From contig NZ_JAKIKW010000012.1 in assembly GCF_023283945.1 (NCBI RefSeq), forward strand, positions 1 to 64,000: 64,000 bases of DNA, in the 5' to 3' direction. The notes beneath the pieces were generated by a model. The model saw only the letters and a list, made by a program, of their open reading frames with translations, was not told the origin of the DNA and did not search any database. The position numbers were made by a program, and so were the translations under genes. The stretch is from Shewanella gelidimarina. GTDB taxonomy: Bacteria; Pseudomonadota; Gammaproteobacteria; Enterobacterales; Shewanellaceae. This document shows, piece by piece, positions 44,509-54,402 of the stretch. The first letter of the stretch is position 1; every line of letters begins with the position of its first letter.

Positions 44509-45110
44509 TTGCACGCGAGTTCTGGTATAGGAGATGGCAATCTACATTGGGGTATCAATAGCTTATGGACAAAGTCACTCAATTTTGAATTAATCCGCGG
44601 CCATAATGAAAAGCTCGCTAATCTAGGTCAGCTTGCTGAAAGCATACTGCATTTAGATCCAGGCAGTGCGATCACTCGTCTGCGTGGCTTTGCAGAAGAG
44701 GTGACCAAAGAGATCTACGCTATTGATGCCTTACCAAAAATGCCCCAAGCGAACTTTATCGAGTTACTTAAAAGTGATGCATTCTTGTATTGTACTGAAG
44801 CGCAGACTGCGCGACCAACTGCATTTCCTTCGCATTAAAGGTAACGAAACTGCTCACGGTGCTGATGGCTCGCTGTCGATAGGTTATGCCGCATTAGGTA
44901 CTGTGCATCAGCTAAGCCAATACCTTGCGGTGAACTACTACGGTTTTCATGTATCAGATCTTGCACCATTAGTGTTCCCCGAACCATCAAACAGCACAAA
45001 ACAAGCCCAAGCCGTAGCCAACAAACCGCAAAAATCCTTGAATGGGATGAAGATACCACCTGAAAAATGCTTATCGATACCCAGCTATCCAATGAGGTAA
45101 CCACGACCTC
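44509..45110 (+). pseudogene. Frameshifted N-terminal remnant of a DUF4145/HsdR-type helicase
   Basis: The first frame reads NFELIRGHNEKLANLGQLAESILHLDPGSAITRLRGFAEEVTKE, the N-terminal domain of type I restriction R-subunits and DUF4145 helicases. At about 44790-44800 it shifts by one base and continues LRDQLHFLRIKGNETAHGADGS..., matching the same family (the 'GNxAAH' segment). A further shift and a TGA stop follow before KMLIDTQL near 45060-45085, which fits the start of the helicase's nuclease region. The helicase motor is missing. This is the residue of a lost restriction system. Confidence 0.78.
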
Positions 45111-45709
45111 TTTGTCAGTCCACTGCCTAACTTTGCTGGTTATCCGTCCTGAATTATCGAAGCTAGATTTTTTGTACCATTGACTACCGCTTGCAAGAGT
45201 CAACAGCGTGCATGAAGGGAGGAGCCCCAGTGATTAACTTGTGCTTCCCAATGATAAGTGTGATGGGGGAGGTTTGTTGAACTTGATATGCGTGTTGTTC
45301 GCTGTTGAGCCGATTGCTGTTCAATTATCTATTTTCTGCTTCAAGATATACCCATCCGCTGCTCTGTACTTTTATGATTGTGCAAGTTACTGAGAATATT
45401 CCAACTCATTTACTAGCGAGCCGATACTCATATCCCCTTTAATTGTCTGAAAATACGTTTGTTTGACGTATGTCGGTGACAACCCGAATTAAGTCGCATA
45501 TAGTCATTTTGATATTGACACCTGTTCAGCAAAAGTTCAGGTTTATTAAGTATATGGAATATATGCAGAACGGAATCTGGTCTTTGAATTTTCCTGATTT
45601 GCACCTTTAAATATCTACACTGGTAAGGCCATTAAACATGCTCTGCTGTGAGGCATTAGGGATCCGGCAGACTGGTGATAACTATGGTTTGTTATAGGCG
45701 ATACATAAA
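45111..45709. other. Gene-free gap before the defence operon
   Basis: This stretch of 599 bp between the helicase remnant and the CARF gene shows no coding sequence that I trust and no repeat array. It includes scattered AT-rich stretches that may hold the promoter of the CARF gene. Confidence 0.5.
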
Positions 45710-46840
45710 ATGAAAAATATCTTAGTTGCTGTAACTGGGGCGAGCCCTCAAGTATTGACTGAAACCTTATTTGGTTTACATATACAAGGAAAAGCTTTAC
45801 CTGAAGAAGTGTTCGTGATCACCACTAAAAATTCCAAGCAGATGCTAGTCGATGGTCTCTTTGAGCAAGGTCATTGGCAGCGGTTGATTACTGATTATTC
45901 ACTACCACAGATCAAATTTGATGAGTCAAATATCTGGGTCATTAGTGACGAGCAAGGGAATGAGTTAGAAGATGCCAAAGGTGAAGAGGATCAGTCTACG
46001 ATGGCAGACTTTATCACCCGCAAGGTCGCCATGCTAACCGCTGACACTAGCTGTGCTATTCATGCCTCTATTGCTGGAGGCCGTAAAACCATGGCGTTCT
46101 ATATGGGTTATGCCATGTCGCTTTATGGACGTGAGCAAGATGCCCTGAGTCATGTGTTTGTTAATGATGAATTTGAGTTTGTAAGAGACTTCTATTATCC
46201 GACACTTCAAGAACACTGGATTGACGGAAAAACGGCTGGCAGCCGAGTCAATACTAAAGATGCACATGTCACCCTTGCAGAGATCCCTTTTGTGCGCATG
46301 CGCAAGCAGTTTGAATCGGACCTGCTAAATCAACTTGAAGATAGTTCTTTCTCTAAAACAGTAGCACTAATGAATGCCGCGAGTCAGCCATTGGCAGTCT
46401 CTATCAGTTTGAAGTCACGAACGCTGAGTGTTTTGGGTATTGATATTAAGCTCTCAGCTAAGCTACTAGCCCTCTACCTGTTTATGCTTTCTCAACCCCA
46501 GCGAAAAATTAAAGTCGGTTCAGGCTTTATTAAAAATACCGATTTTACCAAACAGTATTTGCAATTCTTCTACGATATGAAGGGGGATGTTCGTGTTTAC
46601 GGCACCTTCGGCTTAGAAGATGAGGGTGATTGGGTTCGGGGTCAGTTTGATAACTTACAGCCTCTGAATGCGAAGTTCATTCAAGAGGTGTTGAGTCAGC
46701 TTCATAAAAAGCTGATTCAGCTTCTACCAAATGATGTGGTTGATCATATTAAAGTGCATTCAGATGGGGTAAAGGGGGGCTCGACTTATTCCGTTAGCGA
46801 GACATTAACCGTTGATGTGATCCACCCATGCGATTTGTAA
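45710..46840 (+). CDS. CARF-domain protein, Cas_NE0113/TIGR02584-like
   Basis: The 376-residue protein opens MKNILVAVTGASPQVLTETLFGL and contains HASIAGGRKTMAFYMGYAMSLYG and SHVFVNDEFEF, all typical of the NE0113 family (TIGR02584, PF09623), described as CRISPR-associated ring nucleases. The N-terminal two-thirds is a CARF (Rossmann) domain expected to bind cyclic oligoadenylate or related nucleotides. The C-terminal part (about 200-376) probably has a winged helix/HTH. No CRISPR array or type III cas gene is adjacent. It instead precedes the TerY-P/McrBC-like operon by 516 bp, so it may sense nucleotide signals for that system. Confidence 0.82.
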   Translation: MKNILVAVTGASPQVLTETLFGLHIQGKALPEEVFVITTKNSKQMLVDGLFEQGHWQRLITDYSLPQIKFDESNIWVISDEQGNELEDAKGEEDQSTMADFITRKVAMLTADTSCAIHASIAGGRKTMAFYMGYAMSLYGREQDALSHVFVNDEFEFVRDFYYPTLQEHWIDGKTAGSRVNTKDAHVTLAEIPFVRMRKQFESDLLNQLEDSSFSKTVALMNAASQPLAVSISLKSRTLSVLGIDIKLSAKLLALYLFMLSQPQRKIKVGSGFIKNTDFTKQYLQFFYDMKGDVRVYGTFGLEDEGDWVRGQFDNLQPLNAKFIQEVLSQLHKKLIQLLPNDVVDHIKVHSDGVKGGSTYSVSETLTVDVIHPCDL

Positions 46841-47356
46841 GCTTATAAACATCGCTTAATTTTCGGTTTAGTTATGATGGTTGTATTAATTAACATGCCT
46901 CTGTATCTGAGTCAGTTTTGACATATTCTTATCTTATAAATTAAAGCTTGAAGTGAGATTTGCTATGAAATGCCTTGGTGGGTGGCAAAAGAAAAGGGAA
47001 GTGTGGACGTGATGCTAAAGGTAAAACGCAGATTTTAGTTGCATGAAGCAAGGGTAACACCAAGTGAGCTTGTTGATGAATGGCACCCTTGAGTTCATAT
47101 TGCAATTATCCACGCCAGTACATTCACACTGAGCAAAGTACATAGGATGTAAATTTATGAGTAGGTAAGCTTGCACATTCCCGACATTAAATTGTTTGTT
47201 GTTAGTCTAAACGAACACAATGAATGGCGATTAAGCATTATCTAACTGCATAAAATTCGAGCCATTAAAAATGTGGTAGTAGACATGAGCGAGCTTTAAT
47301 CTTGTCGACTCCCTGTTTAATAAATTTACAATTGAGAGAATTAAAAGGACGATATT
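46841..47356. other. Gap between CARF gene and defence operon
   Basis: These 516 bp have no convincing gene. The sequence TTGACA at 46918-46923 is followed by AT-rich DNA but lacks a well-spaced -10 box. The vWA gene is preceded by AAAAGGACG (ribosome-binding site). The operon promoter must lie here or the CARF transcript must read through. Confidence 0.45.
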
Positions 47357-48058
47357 ATGACTGGATTTAACCCTTCCGATTTTACTGTAGCTAAGGCCAA
47401 GCCCCTACCTGTGGTGTTGCTGCTTGATGTGAGTACCAGTATGCAAGGTAATAGCATTAATGAACTAAATGTTGCAGTAAAAGAGATGTTCACTGACTTT
47501 GCCAATGCTGAAAAAAATGAGATTGAAATACTTGTTTCAATCATCACCTTTGGTGCAGAGGTTTTACTTCATACTCCGTACACTTCTGCTAAAGATATTG
47601 AATGGCAAGACATGACGGTAAGCGGAATGACGCCAATGGGCACGGCTTTTTCGATGGCAAAAGCGATGATCGAAGATAAAGAAACAACACCGTCACGCGC
47701 GTATCGCCCAACGATTGTATTGGTTTCAGACGGAGCACCGAATGATTCTTGGGAGCAGCCACTACGAGAATTGGTTAAAGAAGGGCGTTCGCAGAAATGT
47801 GACCGCATGGCAATGGCTATTGGTAGTGATACTTCTAATAGCGTACTAAATGAGTTTGTATCAGGTACTGAAAACAAGGTGTTTACGGCGCAGGATTCTT
47901 CGCAAATACAAGAGTTCTTTAAATTTGTCACTATGTCAGTAACTACCCGTACTCAGAGTCAAAATGCTAATGTTGTTCCAAAGCAAGAAGAGGTTCAGCG
48001 TTTAGTCGAACAGGAAGATAATCAACCGTCAGAAGAGCTTGAAGATGAGTTCATCTGA
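47357..48058 (+). CDS. vWA protein, TerY-like (first gene of the defence operon)
   Basis: The 233-residue protein has a von Willebrand A domain. The metal-site motif is DVSTSMQGNS (DxSxS), followed by MTVSGMTPMGTAFS (the Thr) and LVSDGAPND (the Asp). The acidic, Glu-rich C-terminal tail (about 195-233) is probably a flexible docking region. TerY-type vWA proteins pair with a PP2C phosphatase and a kinase in the TerY-P triad. It overlaps the next gene by 14 bp. Confidence 0.85.
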   Translation: MTGFNPSDFTVAKAKPLPVVLLLDVSTSMQGNSINELNVAVKEMFTDFANAEKNEIEILVSIITFGAEVLLHTPYTSAKDIEWQDMTVSGMTPMGTAFSMAKAMIEDKETTPSRAYRPTIVLVSDGAPNDSWEQPLRELVKEGRSQKCDRMAMAIGSDTSNSVLNEFVSGTENKVFTAQDSSQIQEFFKFVTMSVTTRTQSQNANVVPKQEEVQRLVEQEDNQPSEELEDEFI

Positions 48059-48581
48059 GTTGCATTGCATCATAGATCGCTCTGGAAGTATGGCTGAGTA
48101 TGGTAAACCGATGCTATTGGTTAACCTACTGCGCTATATCCGGCAATTTACTACACAACACAGTAAAAGCACGAGCTACTTCAGTTGGCGAGAGGATATT
48201 ACAGAGATTTTTTGGTTAGCTGAAGCAGATGTTGAGCTGCCAGCCGCTGAAGATAGTAGTGATATTGCTAGCCTTTGTAGCTGGAGCGAAGTGAACTCTG
48301 AAGCAACGCTTTTGGTGCTGACAGATGGTTACTTTAAGTTAAATACAGAGCAACGGCAGTTGATTTCACAGGTCGATAATTTGTTCTTTATTGGCGTGGG
48401 TGGTGATGCTGATTTAGCACAGTTAATTACGCTATCGAATCATAGCTATCGTGCAGAACAGCTGGATCATGTTTTGCACACGATCTGGCGTCCAGAAATC
48501 GTTGCAGGCGGCCCATTGAACCGAGTTGATTTAGCCGGTGTTATTGTTGAAAACGAATCAGAGGATGATGATGAGTGGTAA
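48045..48581 (+). CDS. Second, smaller vWA protein
   Basis: The protein has about 178 residues starting at the ATG at 48045 (an in-frame TTG lies two codons earlier). It is a vWA domain with IIDRSGSMAEYGKP as the DxSxS motif, the strand LLVLTDGYFKL, and FFIGVGGDAD. It ends with an acidic tail. A second vWA protein next to TerY is unusual and suggests a heteromeric vWA pair. It overlaps both neighbours, consistent with tight translation coupling. Confidence 0.82.
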   Translation: MSSSELHCIIDRSGSMAEYGKPMLLVNLLRYIRQFTTQHSKSTSYFSWREDITEIFWLAEADVELPAAEDSSDIASLCSWSEVNSEATLLVLTDGYFKLNTEQRQLISQVDNLFFIGVGGDADLAQLITLSNHSYRAEQLDHVLHTIWRPEIVAGGPLNRVDLAGVIVENESEDDDEW

Positions 48582-49350
48582 CACATCTGTATGGCGTGGT
48601 TTCGGTGACAGTGAAATCGGCCCTCTTCATCAGCGCCTTGGCGTACTTAATCAGGATGCTTACCATCTAGAGCGTAAAAACGAGCCAATACTGATTGCTT
48701 TGTCTGATGGCTTAGGAAGCAAGTCTCTGTCTCACTTAGGTGCTCAAGCTGTAAGTCGGGCAGTTGTAAGGTTAGCTCAGTACTGCGCGGATGAAGTGAT
48801 AGTTGAGCAAGAAGTTGAGCCAGTGTCGTTGATTGAATTATTTCATGATTACTGGTTAGAAGAGCTTCGGGGTATAGATCTTGAGCTGTGTCGTTGCACA
48901 GCTTTGTTCGCCATTATGTTGGGTGAGCAGACTTTTATCGCCCAGCTTGGAGATGGGGATTGTTGCATTATTACTTCAAAGGAAGGTGAGTGTGAACAAC
49001 AGGTTCGTTTTTTATCTGATAAAGACGAAGACCTATTTGCTAACCAAACGTATTCTCTAGGTAAAAAATTTCAAGCCAGTGAGTGGCAGTTTTACTTGCA
49101 ACCAACTGCTGAATTGAATGCTTGTTTCTTAGTAACGGACGGCATTTCTGATGACATCGCTTTAGAGTATCGAGCTAACTTTTACTTAGAGTTATTGAAT
49201 CAATATCGACAGTTAACAGACGGCCAAGTTAAGGCTGATGTACGGCGCTGGATTAGTCAGTGGCCGGTTGTTGGTCATAGTGATGATAAAACAATTGTCG
49301 CATTGTTTCGTCAATCCTCTCTGCACAAAACATATTCTGCTTCGCCCTAA
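48571..49350 (+). CDS. PP2C-type Ser/Thr protein phosphatase
   Basis: The protein has about 259 residues from the third of three consecutive ATG codons, preceded by AGAGG. It shows the PP2C metal-binding motifs: LNQDAYH, ALSDGLGSKSLSHLGA, AQLGDGDCCII, LVTDGISDDI and HSDDKTIVAL. All the aspartates expected for the Mn2+/Mg2+ site are present, so it should be active. It would reverse phosphorylation by the kinase encoded 26 bp downstream, most likely of the vWA proteins or the helicase. Confidence 0.87.
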   Translation: MSGNTSVWRGFGDSEIGPLHQRLGVLNQDAYHLERKNEPILIALSDGLGSKSLSHLGAQAVSRAVVRLAQYCADEVIVEQEVEPVSLIELFHDYWLEELRGIDLELCRCTALFAIMLGEQTFIAQLGDGDCCIITSKEGECEQQVRFLSDKDEDLFANQTYSLGKKFQASEWQFYLQPTAELNACFLVTDGISDDIALEYRANFYLELLNQYRQLTDGQVKADVRRWISQWPVVGHSDDKTIVALFRQSSLHKTYSASP

Positions 49351-49376
49351 CTTAGGGTTAGCATAGGACGCTTCAA

Positions 49377-50870
49377 ATGAAACAGCAAAAAACACCTGAA
49401 CCTAGGTGGGTGAAAGATCAATTATCCCAGCGGCATAAGCTAACTAAAAAGCTGGGGCAGGGTGGGCAAGGGATTGTATATCGAACTTCAGATCCTGAAC
49501 TGCTGGTTAAAATACCATTAAAAGATAATAAGGAAATAACCGACAAGGCTGAAGTGAAAAACTTCCAAGAGCAGCTTGAACGGTTGTATTTATTACCATT
49601 AACCGAGGCAATGCACATTACCAAGCCACTTTATTTGCTTGAAGAGCAAGCTGGTTATGTGATGCAAATGATGCAGGATATGCAGCCGATAGACGAGTGG
49701 CTGCCAAAGATATTAAATAAACAGGTTGCTAAGGATTTTACACGGCCAGCTTGGCTTAGTGATGATGTCCCTTTGGAGGCTGCGTACTCGCTAACTATGT
49801 ATGCTAAATCTGGTGGCACTAAGAGAAGGTTGGAGTTGCTGGCTCAGGCTACAATTGAACTGCTTAAGCTGCACAGTGTTGGGCTGGTATTTATGGATGT
49901 CTCTCCAGAAAATATTTTTTGTTCGGCTATGTCAGGGAATAACGAAGCCTGGATGATTGATGCCGATAACCTTCGCTTTGAGGCGGTAGGTGCCAAAGCT
50001 GGTGTTTTAACACCGCAGTATGGTGCCCCTGAAGTGATTAAGGGAGAAAGTGGTGCGCGAGTGACCAGTGATGCGTATTCGTTAGCTCTCTTGGCATTCA
50101 AGGTGTTGACTATGTCTGGAACTTTTGATGGGCAGCTTTTTCGTGATGCTCAAAGTGATGATGAAGATTGGGCTACAGATGATTCAGAAGGAGGTGGGCT
50201 AAGTTTAGAGTTACAGGCAGAGCATGGTTTATTACCGTTTATTTTTGATGCAGAAGATAACAGTAATAGTCGAACTAACGGGCTGCCCCATGAATTAGTT
50301 CTGACGCCGGAACTACTTACCTTCTTTCAACAAATGTTTGGTCTAGGTCGACCCAAACCTTGGCAGCGCCCAAGTCTTCATTCACTACCACGAATTTTAG
50401 CCAGTGCTGCCGATAACTCGATTAAGTGTAGCTGTGGCATGAGTTTTTATTACCAACCTTCGGTTTCTGAGCAGTCCTGCCCATATTGCAAGCAACAGCC
50501 AGAGCAGCTTTTGGTAGTCACCAGCTATTTTCATACATCAGATGGTTCAAATAAGCCGGCTTGGACTTGGGTTACACCTTTTGTTGACGGTATAGATCTT
50601 AGACTGCCAAGGCGATTGTCAGGTTGTTTTGATATTGATCAGCATAACGCTCCAATGATTGAAATTAACCAGGTTGAGCAAGACTGGTTTATCTATGTTT
50701 CAGCAGAAGACTTACGTGTAGATGTGGCTGATAACAGTGGACGTTTTCGTCAATTAACAAGCCAGTGGTTGCTAGAAAGACAAGAGCTTGAGGCTGGAGT
50801 GCAGTTATATCTGCATGCTCCTTGTTCTGTGATTATTGAAATTAGGGTTCAGAAAAATAATGCGATTTAA
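49377..50870 (+). CDS. Ser/Thr protein kinase with zinc ribbon (TerY-P triad)
   Basis: The 497-residue protein has a glycine loop GQGGQGIVY, the ATP-site Lys in LLVKIPL, the catalytic loop FMDVSPENIF (catalytic Asp174, with an HRD variant), the metal loop IDADN in place of DFG, and APEVI (activation-segment end). After the kinase core a C4 zinc ribbon is seen at about 345-370 (CSCGMSF...CPYC). A beta-rich C-terminal domain (about 380-497) could bind phosphopeptide or nucleic acid. This is the kinase arm of the TerY-P module reported as antiviral. It overlaps the helicase gene by 11 bp. Confidence 0.86.
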   Translation: MKQQKTPEPRWVKDQLSQRHKLTKKLGQGGQGIVYRTSDPELLVKIPLKDNKEITDKAEVKNFQEQLERLYLLPLTEAMHITKPLYLLEEQAGYVMQMMQDMQPIDEWLPKILNKQVAKDFTRPAWLSDDVPLEAAYSLTMYAKSGGTKRRLELLAQATIELLKLHSVGLVFMDVSPENIFCSAMSGNNEAWMIDADNLRFEAVGAKAGVLTPQYGAPEVIKGESGARVTSDAYSLALLAFKVLTMSGTFDGQLFRDAQSDDEDWATDDSEGGGLSLELQAEHGLLPFIFDAEDNSNSRTNGLPHELVLTPELLTFFQQMFGLGRPKPWQRPSLHSLPRILASAADNSIKCSCGMSFYYQPSVSEQSCPYCKQQPEQLLVVTSYFHTSDGSNKPAWTWVTPFVDGIDLRLPRRLSGCFDIDQHNAPMIEINQVEQDWFIYVSAEDLRVDVADNSGRFRQLTSQWLLERQELEAGVQLYLHAPCSVIIEIRVQKNNAI

Positions 50871-53800
50871 ACAACTGAATATTGAAATAAGTCATACATT
50901 CTGGATAGAGCCCCTCGATAGTAAAGGACTGACTTTTACGCAGGGAGACTTGGGTCAACTACGTTTGAATTCACGTACGGGTAAATTACAGCTAATTATT
51001 AAGGGCAAGTTATTTACTATTTCTTTGCGTGAGCCTGCATTACTTAATGAAATAGGGCTTGGATTCGCTCGTGCCAATGCAAACCTTGTTGAAGTGAGTC
51101 GTGTGCATAAGCAAAGGGATTGGCCACAAGAGTGTATTCAGTTTGAGTTGGCGCTAGCATCGTTCAACGGCCCTGAAATTGAGCTAGGAATAATCGATAT
51201 TGCGCTGGATCCGAGAACATTGGAGCAGGCGAAAGCTGCTGAGCTTGGTGAGACTTTCGTTGATATTAAAGAAGCTCTAGAGCAGCGCTGTAGTTTAAGC
51301 CTTACTGATGAACCTGAGCAGCAGTACGCAATTGCTGTATTAGGAGAAAGCGCTCTCGATCAGCTTAAGCACCTTGAGCAATTTGAAGGCGATATTGATA
51401 AAGCAGATAAAACTACCCTGCAAAAAATAAAAAATGGCTTAGTTTTGCTAGGCGATAACTTGCAATTAGCCGTGCAACAATATTCTGCGGTGGAATTTGA
51501 TTACTTGGGGGTGCGTAAATTAGTCACACGCTCGCACAGAGCACCTACTAGAACCCTCAGGCTTATCAAATTGCAGTTGAATTTTAGTGAGCAACGTCAA
51601 CAGATGGCCATACTGGCTACCCAGCAACTAAATGAAATTATCTCGGACCAAAGAGGGTATTTGTCTACCTGGGATAAATATGGAAGTTCGGAAGGTGAGC
51701 AGTTACTTAAACGAGCCAGAGCGGTGGGCCACATCGAAATTGTCCCTGAAGATTGTCAGATTGATGAGGATTCTGCTGATCTGATGTCTATCTATGTTGA
51801 AACTGATCTACGCAAGTTATTAACGTCACAAGATTCTTTGTTGATGGTTAGTCCTGAAACGCCTATTGCTCACCTCGTAGATCCTGAGATGGATTGGCAA
51901 GCGTTTAGTACGCAGATGTTGGAGAGCTATAAGGAGCGAAAGGGTTTTGATAGCGGACTTTCTGATTGGCAGCAGCAGGCAAACTCAGAAGATGAAATGG
52001 GTAATGTTAAGGAGGAGCCAGCACCGGAATCGAATGAAAGTACCGAGCCGTTTAATGTAGTTAAGATTGAGCAGCATCGAATAGTCGTTAAAGATGGCAT
52101 TGTGCCTTTGCATAATATGGTGCTTGCATTGTCTATCTTGGGTGATCAGGTTCAAATTGAGCGACGGATGATGGCTCGAAGTGCAATTATTGAAGGTAAA
52201 AGTGCAATGCCTCATTTGGGATTGCTGATAGAGGAAGGCGCTACCTTACCTCCTGGGCGTGACCAACGTCCGTCTACAAAACCGCTTTCTTCGTTTGTTG
52301 AAAGCAAGGTATTCCCTAAAAATTCACCAACTAAAACCCAGAGGCGCGCGATTAAGCTTGCTTTGGAAACACCAGATATTATGGTTATTCAAGGCCCACC
52401 GGGAACCGGTAAAACGACTGTGATCACGGCGATTATTGAAAGTCTTAATCAGGAAATTGATAAAAGTAAGTCGGTGCAAGGAGATATCTTAGTTACGGGT
52501 TATCAACATGATGCAGTAGAAAATTTGTTAAATCGTTTGTCCGTTAACGATTTACCCTCCATTAAGTTTGGACAACGTTCAGGAGAGACTGCACAGAGTA
52601 ACTCAACAGATGTCAAACTGGATGAATGGCGTCAAGAGACGGTGAGTCGGATTTATCAGAATGCACCAGAGCTGAAGGAAAGTATTGCTTACTTACAGCT
52701 TGAGCGTGATGTTAAAGCGTATGCGACAAGACCAAGTGATAGCGCTGCTTTGCGTCTTGTAAACAAGGCTAAAGCGCTGCTAGTAGAAGTATCAGGTAGC
52801 GATGAATTAATACGTTTGCTAAAAGATCTTAGCGGTGAGCTTGCTAATCAGCAATTGGTTCAGAGTGACGGTGTGTTAATTTTGCGTTCATTACGCCTAT
52901 CAGAAACTGCGTTTATTGATGATGGCTCCAATAGAGCGGCTGCTTTGTTAGCTTGGCTTGGTGATAAGGCTATAGCTATTGAAGAGGAGTATTTAGAGAC
53001 ATTACGTCAAGCTGTGTCATGGCAAACGGAAAGCGAACTAAGTTTTTTACCGCAGTTAAAAAAAATCAAGCTTCAGCTGTTAAAGCGGTTTACACCTAGG
53101 CCTCATCTCAAGCGAGTTTTAGCAAGAGAGGATGTTAAATTTGCAATGCAAAGAGCGCTCGATTTATTGCAGGACAGTAGTCGAAATACCTCCAAAAGCA
53201 GAGCTCTGCTTGAATATCTAAGTGATCTTGAGGGTAATCCGTCTTCAGTACAAACGGCTTTAGCTGAATACAATCTAGTGTATGGCGCTACGACGGGGCA
53301 ATCTGAAGGTAAGAAGATTCGTCGCTTCAAATCAAAAAGCGGTGACGGTAAAGGCTATTTGCAGTATGGCACAGTGATCGTTGATGAAGCTGCCCGAGCT
53401 AGCCCACGAGACTTGATGATCCCAATGGTACAAGCAAAAGATCGTATTATTTTGGTTGGTGATCATCGCCAACTTTCCCATATGATCGATGACTCTTTGC
53501 TAGAGAAAATGGAAAATGAGTTAGACGATACTGATGATTGGCAAGGTGGAAGAGAGCTGTTTAACCAGCATATCAAAGAAAGTATGTTCGAATATTTATT
53601 CAATCGTGCTAAAAAATTGGAACAGCAAGATGGTAAGCCCAGAACTATTACGCTAGATGCGCAGTATCGTAGTCACCCTCTATTGGGGAAGTTCGCCAGT
53701 GAACAATTCTACGAGCCTTATGGAGAAGGATATGAATCACCGTTGCCAGCCAGTGATTTCTCGCAACAGCTAGAAGGCATCGAAGATAAGGCCGCTATAT

Positions 53801-54402
53801 GGCTAGACGCTCCAGCACAACTTGGAAAGGAAGAGCGTAATGCTAGCAAAAGTCGATTTAGAAAGGCAGAAGCCGAGCTAATTGCAAAACAGTTGAAACA
53901 GTGGATTGATAGCCCGCAAGGGGAGGGGCTCAGTTTTGGTGTGATTTCTTTTTATAAAGCGCAGGTGAATGAAGTAATGAAAGCGCTTGCCAAAGACCAA
54001 ATCACCGTACAAAACGAGGTAGGGAATTATGTTATTGCACAGAATTATCAGATGTTGTTTGACAATAAGGGCAAGCCATTAGAGGAACGTTTGCGTATTG
54101 GTACAGTTGATTCGTTTCAAGGAATGGAGTTCGATGTGGTGTTCCTATCGATGGTACGTTCTCAGCCACAAAGTTCGAATATTCTTCAAAAGCGTGAATT
54201 TTCGGCAAAGGAACAGCAGCGAGTATTTGGTCACCTGATGTCTAAGAGTCGTCTGTGCGTATCTGTGACGCGCCAAAAAAAGGCCCTAGTCGTAGTTGGT
54301 GACAGTCAGTTGATTCAAGCTTCAATAGCAGAGCAAGCAGTACCTGAGTTACAGGCATTTTATGAACTGTGTAAGAACAATTTGCAGGGGGTGGTTACAT
54401 GA
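50860..54402 (+). CDS. UPF1-like superfamily 1 helicase
   Basis: The protein has about 1180 residues. The start is the ATG at 50860, inside the kinase gene's end. The N-terminal about 450 residues are mixed beta and helical, possibly with OB-like modules. The motor starts at Walker A GPPGTGKT (about residue 512), with a Walker B-like VDEAARASP (near 842), VGDHRQLSH, DAQYRSHP and VDSFQGMEFDVV, and ends in SVTRQKKALVVVGD. This is the pattern of DNA2/NAM7/UPF1 helicases acting on RNA or DNA. In CoCoNuT superoperons a UPF1-like helicase occupies this position. It overlaps the next gene by 4 bp. Confidence 0.87.
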   Translation: MRFKQLNIEISHTFWIEPLDSKGLTFTQGDLGQLRLNSRTGKLQLIIKGKLFTISLREPALLNEIGLGFARANANLVEVSRVHKQRDWPQECIQFELALASFNGPEIELGIIDIALDPRTLEQAKAAELGETFVDIKEALEQRCSLSLTDEPEQQYAIAVLGESALDQLKHLEQFEGDIDKADKTTLQKIKNGLVLLGDNLQLAVQQYSAVEFDYLGVRKLVTRSHRAPTRTLRLIKLQLNFSEQRQQMAILATQQLNEIISDQRGYLSTWDKYGSSEGEQLLKRARAVGHIEIVPEDCQIDEDSADLMSIYVETDLRKLLTSQDSLLMVSPETPIAHLVDPEMDWQAFSTQMLESYKERKGFDSGLSDWQQQANSEDEMGNVKEEPAPESNESTEPFNVVKIEQHRIVVKDGIVPLHNMVLALSILGDQVQIERRMMARSAIIEGKSAMPHLGLLIEEGATLPPGRDQRPSTKPLSSFVESKVFPKNSPTKTQRRAIKLALETPDIMVIQGPPGTGKTTVITAIIESLNQEIDKSKSVQGDILVTGYQHDAVENLLNRLSVNDLPSIKFGQRSGETAQSNSTDVKLDEWRQETVSRIYQNAPELKESIAYLQLERDVKAYATRPSDSAALRLVNKAKALLVEVSGSDELIRLLKDLSGELANQQLVQSDGVLILRSLRLSETAFIDDGSNRAAALLAWLGDKAIAIEEEYLETLRQAVSWQTESELSFLPQLKKIKLQLLKRFTPRPHLKRVLAREDVKFAMQRALDLLQDSSRNTSKSRALLEYLSDLEGNPSSVQTALAEYNLVYGATTGQSEGKKIRRFKSKSGDGKGYLQYGTVIVDEAARASPRDLMIPMVQAKDRIILVGDHRQLSHMIDDSLLEKMENELDDTDDWQGGRELFNQHIKESMFEYLFNRAKKLEQQDGKPRTITLDAQYRSHPLLGKFASEQFYEPYGEGYESPLPASDFSQQLEGIEDKAAIWLDAPAQLGKEERNASKSRFRKAEAELIAKQLKQWIDSPQGEGLSFGVISFYKAQVNEVMKALAKDQITVQNEVGNYVIAQNYQMLFDNKGKPLEERLRIGTVDSFQGMEFDVVFLSMVRSQPQSSNILQKREFSAKEQQRVFGHLMSKSRLCVSVTRQKKALVVVGDSQLIQASIAEQAVPELQAFYELCKNNLQGVVT

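Noticed and set aside
45111..47356. Possible CRISPR array near the CARF gene
   Set aside because: No regularly spaced direct repeats were seen in either gap around the CARF gene.
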